From the NCBI GenBank assembly GCA_028015205.1, contig CM051516.1:50658230-50722229 (forward strand): DNA of 64,000 nt, read 5' to 3'. This DNA comes from Mytilisepta virgata (lineage: Eukaryota > Mollusca > Bivalvia > Mytilida > Mytilidae). Position numbers and translations under genes: made by a program. Shown here one piece after another: positions 14,201 to 26,200 of the stretch; position 1 is the stretch's first letter, and each line of letters begins with the position of its first letter. Under the pieces are notes generated by a model, which worked only from the letters and a program-made list of their open reading frames with translations, had not been told where the DNA came from and made no database searches.

Positions 14201-17200
14201 ACTCCATTAGTCCATTAGTCCCTCTCAACTTCATTGAGGCGAACTAAAAACTATCTTAAACCTGAACCTCAACCTTGTACGGACAGACGGACAGATGTAC
14301 AGACAGACAGGCTGACTTACAGGCGGGGCATAAAAATATGGTGTAAATGTTTAGGAGACAACACCTGAAGTAAAATGATCAGATATAAATATATAGAATT
14401 TGCAACATCATCTACAAAACATTAGGGAAAACCCAGAACATTTGACCAGTTCTCAATAGTCCTGACAAAATTAAGATCAATGGACAGATCAACATTACAT
14501 ATGATATTACATTTTTAATGTCATATATCCATTAGAAAAATCTTCAGCAACATTAGAATGCCTTATAATCACATTTATATCTTACTTGTCAGATGAGGGA
14601 ACACTAGCGCTAAATCCAGAAATTTCCACTGAAAGCATGGGAAAGGGGCAATACTATGAAAGCTGTTCAATGAAACGTAAAGATTATAATCACAATTTCT
14701 TTATCAAATTACAAAATGAATTGCAAGTATTTTAATCTATGAATTAAGAACCATTGATATTCAATAAAGAAATTAAATGGAATTTGTAGATGACAAAATG
14801 ATAATATTCACTTTATCTTGTACTATTTATCATTAAAATTTGTTGTCTGTTTTTGTTTTTAATAGAATTTGGAATATCATTTGATCTTATGATTAATAAT
14901 CAATTCACTTTCAGATAATTTACTGGTAGTGATTGAGACAACAATGTTCAAGTGACCAAATTATAAACAAGGAAGTCATTATTAAATTGGAATTATCTAC
15001 AACAGTTAAGGTAATCTATTTTTTCTGATAAACCCATGCTTCTCAATGTGGATAATTTTTTCATTGTCCTGATTGTGCATACAGGTATGACAATTTAATA
15101 GCTGTAGGTGTGGTGGATCATGCTTTACTGACCAAATGAAATGGGAACAATGTAAACTTGTGAAATTCTATGTAACACCTATGTTACAGACATCGAATTC
15201 CGAATTATGAATTTGCATGTCTGATCAAATTCTGAGGAAAGTCATATATTATTACTTGGAGTTGCAAGGATAGTAACAATATACCAGCACTTTGTACATT
15301 TAAGGTAAGTACGATCAGCTACTTTACCTTATTGATTACCAAATCAGTATACATTTCTCTACAGAAAATTATAGATTAAATTAAGTGTCATTTTAATATG
15401 TCCTAAGGTGAAAAAGCATAATTTACGATGCATTTCTATAGTTGGACAATTTATAAGTTATAACTCAGAGCCTGTTAAGTACCATGGAAATTTAGATGGC
15501 AGACAAGATTGTTGTATGGTGTGGCATTAGCTGAACTGTACAACAATTTTCAACTCGGGTACTGCAATTGTCAGTTTGCATAGATTTCATATAAATGCTC
15601 AGTACAAACATCAACATGTGTGGAAAATAGTCAGATCAATGCAATTAAATATGAAACCACTAAGCCAATTGGAATCAGACTTGGCAGCAGTGGTCCTTAG
15701 GAGGTCTCCTTTCAGAAATATGTCTGTTTTTGTGGACTGTGAACCAAGATGGCCCCCAAAGCCAATCTTAGTTTAACATAGGACCCTACGGGAAATTCAC
15801 TTTTTTGTAATTGTGGATGTTGGACGATGGACGACAGATGACGGATGCAAAGTGATGGCAAAAGCTCACATGGCCTTTTAGGACCAACTTGGTTTGCAAT
15901 CTGGGTCATGGATATCATTCTGAAATAGAATCATGCACTTAAAGACAATTATTAGTAGGTTTTGTTGCAATTGTCGAAGTGGTGTCAGCCAAGTAGATCT
16001 TTAAGAATTTTTCCATAGGTCCCATGAACTAAGTTGACTGTGGCAGCCATCTTTGTTGGCAGTTCTTGTCACTGGATACAATCCTAAAAGATGACCATCT
16101 AAGTGAATTTTCCCTATGTTAAACTAAGTTTGTATGTGGCAGACACGTAAGGAATTATGGTAGAGTACCAACTCATGGTTCTATACTTGGAACACAAGGA
16201 CTGCTTCCAACAGGAACAATACATTCCTACATGTATGTGGTTTGTATTAAAATGTATGGGATTATAATTTCAAAATTATAGACAATTTAATATACATCAA
16301 GGAAGACGGGATACATAAAGAATATGGTGAAATTGTCTCGAATTTGACAATTTTGGAAGCTAAACTGAAAAATTCAGGTGAGATTGTGATTGAATCTATC
16401 TAAACGATCCTCTTGTGTATTTATTATTGAACTATTCTTTGTGAAATTTTGACAAAGAGGATTACTGCTGTCACAAAAGTTTCTTCACAGGGTTTTATCA
16501 AGGATAATTTGATGTCATAACTTAGCAAACTTTACGGTCACCATCACGAATTGATTGACCATTACAGTGTATCAGTATCTTAGATGATGTTGACCTTTTC
16601 CCACTGTCGTAACATTTCATGTACCTCCACCGATTTGTGACTACCACCGGATTTACTTTGTTGAACTTCACGACGGGTGCTGTATATGGAGCAGGGACTG
16701 CTTACCCTGTCAAGGCACCTGAGTTCACAGCAGTCTGTGTTTACTCTGGTTTTTAGTGTCCACTCCAGTTACGAGTGTTCGAATACCCGTTGTGGTATAA
16801 ATCTCATTTAAATTGTAAACAATAACTCCACATTTTGTTTTACAACATTCAAGTGATCTCACTGAATGGACAAGAACAATGAATCTTTCTTTTAAAATCA
16901 GTTAAATTTCGACCTCTTCACTAACATCTGTTACTATTGCTAATAATTTTACAAAATTTACTTTTTCTTGAACTATTAAAATTCTATTTCTTTTCCTAAT
17001 TCTTTGAATAAGGATGCTTGAAATAAAATAATTTTTAAAAATATCAGTTTTTTAATCAAGACACATCCATACATGAAATGAATAGACAATTGTACTTAAC
17101 AGGTATACAGGATTATTATCATGATGCAATAATTACATTTAAATTGATATACAACAAAACATCTGATTCACTGGATATATATAGTATTATTATACTTCCT

Positions 17201-20200
17201 GTAAGAAAGTGGCCTTATAGTACCAGTACGAGTTCTCTGATTTCTGAAGAGCTATGGGTCTTCCACCCTAGCCACTATTTTCACACAGTCAATGTTGAAC
17301 ACAAACTGATCAGGATACTATAGGTGAATGGGAATAAAAATTTGTTATCTGCCAGATAGTTTGAAATAACTGTGAAAGGATTTACCGGTAGTAGTTTTCA
17401 CTTGGCTATAAAAATGGACAAAATGGAGTCAATGAAAAAGCTCAGGTAAGTAATTATTGAAGATAAATAAGTACAAACATTGTTTTGGGGATCTATAATA
17501 AAGTTGCTTTTTTTTAAAAACCCACCCCTAAAGTTCTTCAACATGCATTTATATTGACCTAATTTAATCACGCCAAACTGAGAAAAATCTCACACTTAAT
17601 CAGTTTTGAAAAATGTCATATATCATTTTTAAAGCTTTTAAAAATTACAGCAAGTTTAAATCTAATAATCTGTTTGAGATTTAGTTATGAAAGTTATTTA
17701 GTTTAAAAGCAAACAAGTTTCTAAATTTAATTAGTCTTGGTAATTTATAAGTCCATTTATAAGTAAAATACAGAAAAATGGGAAAAAATTGTTACAAAAT
17801 TTTCCTTTGAATACTATCGTTTCATCATGAACAAACTTATGTCCAAGTTTGGTTAAGATCCAGGATGATTTAAGAAAGTAATTTTATGTTTTAAAATCTT
17901 TAACTGCAGACTGTATGTAATTTTAACTGGGATAAAACTAAGTCCAGTCTGGATTGCAAAAAAGTATTGATTCATTGTCACACTATTGTGATAATTGGCA
18001 TCTAACAGTCAATGTGAAAAAGTCAAAAACTATGATTTTTCAAAATAATCCTCCAAAATTAAAACATAACAATATTTCCATGTATAAAGGAGAATTTTTA
18101 GAAAATGTCAGCAAATATAAATATTTAGGGTGTGAAATTACAAATAATGGAAACTTTAATTCTTGTACCTTAGAGTTAGCAAATAAAGCTAGAAAAGTAT
18201 TATTTGCCATCAAGGCCTATACGTCGGATTATGGAAATTTACCGTTAAAGGTATCTTGTAACTTATTTGATACCTTAGTGAAGCCTATTTTGACTTATAA
18301 TCAAGAGATCTGTTTTATGGACTCTTATATTAAACTCTACAGAGCTCAAAGACGAGCTAGCGTAAATACATCTAATGTAGATATTTTATCCTTTATTGAT
18401 AAAACTCCAATGGAAAAGGTACAACTTGAGTTTTTAAAATATACACTTGGCACTAAAAGAAGTGCAACAAATATTGCTATTAGGGCCGAATTGGGGGTAA
18501 TTCCTGTTGAATCCTTCATAAAATCCCAATCTATTATGTATCTCTCAAGGCTTCACAATGAAACTTTAAATCCCCTTGTTAAGGAAGCACTGAGTCTTTC
18601 AAAAATCTTAGATAATGAAGGTATATACTCCTGGTACACATATGCAAAATCTATAACAGATGAAACAAATAATAAAGTTAATGAAGTACATAAATGTAAA
18701 ACTTTAAAAGAGACAAAACAAAAAAGAAATAGTGTGAAAACTAATACTAATATGTATTATTTGGATTTGATCCAAAATAAAATTAATGATTTAAATGAAC
18801 AAAATAAAATATACTTATATAAATTTATAAAATCAGAATATAAAATGGAATACTACTTGTCCCATCCTAATAAAGAAACACGTAAAATTCTCACTAAATT
18901 TAGACTGAGTGACCATGAATTATTAATAGAACTCTTGAGATATAAGAAAGTTCCCAGAAATCAAAGACTATGTCATACGTGTCAGAAACTTGACGATGAA
19001 AAACATTTCTTCCTAGAATGCAATAGTAATAGTATTTATAGACAAAAAATGATAGAATACTTCTTGGAAGTATACGACAACTTCCTTGATCTAAACGACA
19101 TTGCAAAACTTAAACTTATATTAAACCCATCAACGCCCAAAGATATCAATATGGTAGTTTCTTTTATAAAACAGTCATTAGAACTGAGAAAAGGAGACTC
19201 TTGACTATATTAGTTATCTGTTTATACATGTATAATAAATTGATGTTCAAATATGTTTTTTTTTTTTTTTTTGTATGTGACATTTGTATTGTATTGCTAT
19301 GACCCAAATGGGTATTGTTTGCAATAAAGTATTAGTACTATTTATAAGTAAATTATATGGAAAAATTGGTAAAATATTTTTACAAAATTTTCCTCCAGAT
19401 ACTATCTTTTGACCACAAACAAGCTTCTGTCCAAAGTGGATAGAATCCAGGATGGTTTAAGAAAGTAATTAATGTTTTAAAACTTTAACAGGAGACTGTG
19501 TGTAATGTTAACTGGGGGAAAAACAAAGTCCATTTATATGTTAAATACAGAAAAATGGGAAAAAAATTATTACAACATTTTCCTCTGGATATTATTTTTT
19601 GACCACAAACAAGGTTCTGTCCAAATATGGTAAAAATGCAGAATGGTTTAAGAAAGTTATTTATGTTTAAAAAACTTAAACCACAGGGTGAATGTAAATG
19701 TTGATGCTGCCGACGCCGACGAAATGTAGGATCGCTATGTCTTGCTTCCGCGACTAAAGTTGTATGATGTGATTGTTTTTGTTTTGTATATATTTGATTC
19801 CTCTACCAATTATTGTTATTTACTCCATATGTACTGTTTTCTTAATCCTTGTGGGCTCCTGATATTTTATGCTATGTTATTTTATTGCTATTGTGAACAA
19901 AAATATAAAAAACTGACAAACAGGAAGTGGCGGGAAGTTAGCTCAGAAAATCAAACACATTCAGTTCAACTTTATCATGTTACATGTTACATGTGCAAAA
20001 TAGAGGGGGGTTCAGGAATTTCACTTTATGTAAAGAAAAAACTATGACAAATGCAGGATATTTGGTTATATTTCATGGCATCGTGATATAACTATAAAAA
20101 CACAAAGTATTTTCAAATAATTTCCATCTGAATAATTCCTTCAAAGCTGGAAATAATACATCACAAAACTCCCTCTTTGAAAAAAAATACTGGTATGTAA

Positions 20201-23200
20201 AGATTCCTACACACTTATATATATGTCAGATTCTATTTTTAGAAACTTATTATATCTGAATGTCACATTATCATCAATTTAATACCAATGTTACAAAAAA
20301 AAATTATGAATATAACATGTATACTGCAACATCTTAACTCAAATATCAACTTTTGTTTCAATAAACTGAAAAATAATATAAGCATTTCAACTTAAGACTT
20401 TCAATCATGAACTTAATACATTAGAATTGTACTGCTTCATACAATAAGGATTGAAAAGTACTTAACAAAGGTTTTTTGTGCTGCTTAAGGCCCCTAATAG
20501 GCTCAGGGCAGAGATTTGAGAGGGGATTTGACACTGATGCAACACTTAGAAGTATCAAACTATTATATCTATGATATGTAAGATAGTAAAAAACATAAAT
20601 TTTTACTTAAATTTAATCTTGATATTAACTATATAGGTAGAAAAATGACCTTGATTATTTTATGAATTTTATTTTTGAAGGCTGTGGGATTATACCAAGT
20701 GCACTCCCACTGGCTATGGCCTTGAACTTTCAATATCTTGGGCTGGATACTGTAAAAGATTCCAATTTTTGCACAATTTGTCAACTGAATTTGTCAATAA
20801 AATTGTTCCACAATGTTTTTATGATGGATACATAAAAAATTTCCAATGTTTCTTTCAGGAAGATTTAACTAGTCATTTAGATGAATGTCATAAAAAATTT
20901 TACTCAAATAACAGTGTCATGGATTATTCATACAATTTTCTTAAATCTTCTACTTAATTCAATTTTAACCCAATTTTATTTGGCCCAAATATAGACCTGG
21001 GATCTATGGTTTGAACAAGCCTACACTACAACAATAGTGAAGTGCCTCTGGAGATTATTTAATACAGTCATCTTATTTGCATTATTTCTAAATTATCTCC
21101 CCTTTAGGTGTGGCCTTCATTTGAGCAAATTTAAATCCTCTTCACCTAGGGATGCTTTATTCCACTTAGTTTGAAAGTGGATGGAAAAGAAGTTGAAAAT
21201 GTAACTTAGAGGCTAACCTGACTTTTATAAGGCCATAATAAAATGTAAGCTCTTTTGTATCAACAATGCTTTTGAAGAAACCCAAAGTGCAAAAGTAACC
21301 TTGATATTTGACCTTTGACCTAAAAAAGGTAGATCATTTGCATCTGTCCTTCCATATGAGATACTAGCCAAATTTGGTTAAAGTCTGTCCATTTAAGTTC
21401 CTGAGCAAATGACAACAAGAGGCTCCCAAGAGCCTGAATCGCTCACCTGTTATATTTTGTGTAGATCTTGCATCAATGATTATTTTTGCTATTTAATGTA
21501 TACCGTCGCAATTTTCTCCTTAATATTGACCATAGAATCCTGAACCCAAATAGATGTGGTTGACAGGGACTTTTTCCGGTTGCTATGGACTTTTTCAATG
21601 GCATTGACTCAACCTTCCCTTTTGACTTGAACAGATAAATTATAGGGTCCTGAACCCAAATAGGGACTTTTCCATTGATTGCTATGGATTTTTTCAATGA
21701 CCTTGACCCTTGAGCCTCCATACTGACTTGTACAGCTATATTTTTGGTTACAATCTGCCCATTAGTTCCTGAGCAAATGACAATAAAGTCTTTTCCCATA
21801 TGGATTCAATGGAAACTTTGACCAGCACCAGCCGTTGGTTGATCAAATGAATCTAATCCAAAAGTGGAAATTTTGCAGAGGGTACTGTAATCATCAATCC
21901 TGCAAAGTTTCAAAACATTTTATTATGTAGTTTCAGAGGAGATGATTTTTGAAAATTGGCCAATAAAAATCAAAGATGGCCTCTGGCGGCTATGTTGTTC
22001 ATCCATCCGAAACCAAAGGTGAAAATTTAATAGAGGTCCTTCTATATATCATTCCTTGCCAACTTCGGTTACAATCTGGACATTAGTTCCAGGGCAATTA
22101 CAAAAAGATCTTTTCCCATATGGTTTCATAATATGGAAACTTTGAACAGCCACAGCTGTCAGATGAGCGGATCATTCTCAACCACAAGAGGCTCACCAGA
22201 GCCTGTATCGCTCACTTGGAGTCTGGTTTTCATTGGACAATTAATCAACTATTTGACCAAGTTTGTTGCAATTGGTTCAATTGTTCATGGAAAATTTGTT
22301 GAAGATTTATTTTTCATAAGATGAAATAATGTTAAAATATGTTCCCTGATGGTGGTAGTCCTGGCAGGAAGTTGATAAAATTGACCGGGAATAAGGGTGA
22401 ACCTTAAATAAATGTAACAGAACCCGACCTCAAATTACACAAACCAATAATTCCTAAAAAGAATTTAGGATTCCCTTCAAAATTTCAGGTTAGGTAGATC
22501 TTGTCATGGTGAACAATTTTACCCCGTCAGATTTTTGATATCTGTAACGGTTTTTAAGTTATAAGTCAAAAACAACACATCCACCCCTATATTGTATTTT
22601 TAGCTATGACAGCCATGTTTTATGTCAGATCAAAATAAATTGAGGATCGTTTGTAGAGGACATGTCATAGATCATTCCTATTGAGTTTCAAACCAATCGG
22701 CCCAGCGGTTTCAGAGGAGAAGATTTTTGAACGAAAAAATTTTGAAAATTTGACAAAAAAGGGCGACAACTCCTAAATGGGTTTTGGAATTTCCTTTAAA
22801 ATTTCAGTGTAGGTAGATCTCAACATGGCAAACATTTTTCAAATCTACATTTCAGTTCTATCTCAAATAGTTTTGGAGATAAATTACAAAAAATGTTAAA
22901 ATTTCGAAAATTTGATGAAAAAAGGGCAATAACTCCTAAATGGGTTTTGGAATTTCCTTCAAAATTTCAGGGTAGGTAGATCTCGTCATGCTGATCAATT
23001 TTACCCTATGCCAGATTTTTGATATCTGTAACAGTTTTTAAGTTATAAGCCAAAAACAACACATCCACCCCTATATTGTATTTTTAGCTATGACAGCCAT
23101 GTTTTATGTCAGATCAAAATAAATTGAGGATCGTTTGTAGAGGACATGTCATAGATCATTCCTATTGAGTTTCAAACCAATCGGCCCAGCGGTTTCAGAG

Positions 23201-26200
23201 GAGAAGATTTTTGAACGAAAAAATTTTGAAAATTTGACAAAAAAAGGGCGACAACTCCTAAATGGGTTTTGGAATTTCCTTTTAAATTTCAGTGTAGGTA
23301 GATCTCAACATGGCAAACATTTTTCAAATCTACATTTCACTTCTATCTCAAATAGTTTTGGAGATAAATGACGAAAAATGTTAAAATTTTGAAAATTTGA
23401 TGAAAAAAGGGCAATAACTCGTAAACGGGTTTTGGAATTTCCTTCAAAATTTCAGGGTAGGTAGATCTTGTCATGCTGATCAATTTTACCTTCTGCCAGA
23501 TTTTTGATATCTGTAACGGTTTTTAAGTTATAAGCCAAAAACAACACATCCACCCCTATATTCTATTTTTAGCTATGACAGCCATGTTTTATGTCAGATC
23601 AAAATAAATTGAGGATCGTTTGAAGAGGACATGTCATAGATCATTCCTATTAAGTTTCAAACCAATCGGCCCAGCCGTTTCAGAGGAGAAGATTTTTGAA
23701 TGAAAAGTTTACGACGGATGGACGGACGATGGACAAAAAGTGATGGCAAAAGCTCACCCTGGCATAGCCAGGTGAGCTAAAAAGTGAATCGTTTGTAGAG
23801 GGTATTGTTGTCACCAATCCTGCAGAGTTCAAAACATTTTATAACGTAGTTTCAGAGGAGAAGATTTTTGAAAATTGGCCAATAAAAATCAAAGATGTGC
23901 TCTGGCGTCCATGTTGTTAATCCAACCGAAACCAATGGTGATTTGTTTGTAGTGGTCCTTCCATACATCATTTCTACCCAGTTTGGTTCCAATCCGCCAA
24001 TTAACTTCAGAGGAGAATATCAAAATGTGAAAAGTTTATGAACGACACATGCAAAGTGATGACATAAGCTCACATGGCCTATAGGTCAGGTGAGCTAAAA
24101 AGTTAACAATGATGACAACAGACAATGGATAAATTTTGTTCAGAAGACCCCATATGAGCAAAAAATATGAAAAAAAATTATTTTATTTGATTTGAAGGTT
24201 TTAAATCATTTAAAACTTCATGCCAACTAATTGACTTGACTATATAAATGTTCAAAAAACTATTAAACCATGAAAATATAATTACAATAAACAGGATAGA
24301 TTTATGTCATTTATTTCACTTTTAGGTGTTTAATTTTCATTTTTATGACTTATCCGTTGATTCTGCATAATTAAAAATTAGGATTAAAAATGAACTTTTT
24401 TTGATATTGCAGGCAATATTACGTCATCGCATTCAGGATAAACAACAACAATCAATAATGTTTGGATGAGATTATTACACATTAAGTGACCACATTTTGC
24501 ATGGGCTGTGATTACTGTGACTTGAAAAACTTTACACAAAACATCTGATCAGCATGTATTTCTATATCTGTGTTATGCAAATTTATATGAAAAAGTCTTG
24601 AAGAATGTGGATGTTTAAAAAGAAAAAATATTTATTCTCGGGACATAGTGTGTGGTATTTTCAACTTGGACAAAACAGAATCAATGTGGAAGCTCAGGTA
24701 AGTTTTAAAATTCATTAACACATATTACACAATACAATAAATCATGTTTTTTTAAGTTAGGTCGCATAGGATGAGAGGGGGAGGGGGGTATGAACATTTA
24801 ACAGCCATTAACAAAAACAGTAATATAATGAATTATGAGATATTCTAAATAAGGGTTTTTTTTTACCATGATTTTAAGTGTAAATTATAGTTTTTAATAG
24901 TTTTAAAAAGGAGCTGTTACAAATTTTTAAAATGATAACCACTGCAAAGATCTGGTTTTATTGTAACATAATATTCCATGTAATATTGCTTTAAACATTG
25001 ATGTCATTGATGTAGAAAATAGACTTTTCTGACGTTTGAAAGATTCTGATACATAAACACTTTTGCTAGATTAGAAATGTATTGTACAAACTCATATATT
25101 TTACCATTATAAACTTTCCAAAACTACTGCAGACTCTACATTTGTTTGCATTATAAACGTTATAACAGCATAAATTTGAAGAATCAAAATTGGAAATATT
25201 TTCATTTTATGAAGGCAATTTCAAAGAGAACTACTAGTATTTGATTTAGCGGCTATTCACTGAACTGTAATTTAAATTCAGATTTCAGACTTAGTATATA
25301 CCGGTAGTTTGTCATACTGGGTTACCCTGGATGTTTTTAGTATACAATTATTGCTTTCATCCGAGATAAACATCACAATTGTCCTCCAGAGGGGTGTTGT
25401 CTTCACAAGGGCTTTAGCCCACAGAGGATAACATCTCGAGGGTGACAATTGTTATGTCTGTCTCTGACGGAGGAAATAATTGTCTTATAGTACACATGTA
25501 CGAACAAACACAAAACTGACTCTGCATATTCCAAAACACTCAATTTCTGAAACATTTCACAACAACCAGTGTATAAATTTGGAACCAAAGATGGTTATTT
25601 GAGGACAGCCATGGGCCATCACATCTTTCACTTGGTGGACATTACTATTGTTTCATGACGTCACAAACATAAATATCCTGCACCAATGACAGTAAATTCC
25701 AGATAGCTATAAGACATCTGTTACATTTGTTACCCAGTGGACATCTCATTTGTCTCACGGTGTGATAAATTTTCAGAATCACATCAAAATTGTCTTACAA
25801 TGTAAAGTATAAACTATAATTAATATTTTTATCATATTCCTGGTCTTGTCACTCAGGATGTATGAATAAACATCAAAGTTATGTCAGACTATATACCATG
25901 TCTGAAATCTGAAAAAAATATAACCATTTTATGTTGTCATGACATTTACTTAATATATATACAATGCTTAATAGAGACTGGACTTGACCTATAATATTTA
26001 CCAGCTGGTAAGCAATTAAGCATATTTGGAATGATGGGTGGAGCTATGTTAACCATAAGGAAGCAACCATTTGAATTTCATTATGAGGGAGGGGGGGGGG
26101 GGGGGGGGGGGCTTGGATCAAATGCTTGATCCTGCCTATTTTTCCGGCAAAATTTTAGTCCTGGATATTTTTTTCAGCTGCTATTGCAGCCTAAATTTTT

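Larger units (their letters stand above)
17747..19735 (+). repeat. Three about 190-bp monomers split by a LINE
   Basis: Monomers at about 17747-17945, 19337-19530 and 19531-19735 share CATTTATAAGTAAA, CAGAAAAATGGGAAAAAA, AAATTTTCCT and GATCCAGGATGGTTTAAGAA. The array ends GCCGACGCCGACGAAATGTAGG. The non-LTR element sits between monomers one and two. Confidence 0.75.

Noticed and set aside
15293..15312. Splice donor GTAAGT as part of an extra exon
   Set aside because: No coding frame or acceptor partner. An isolated GTAAGT is expected by chance in sequence of this length.
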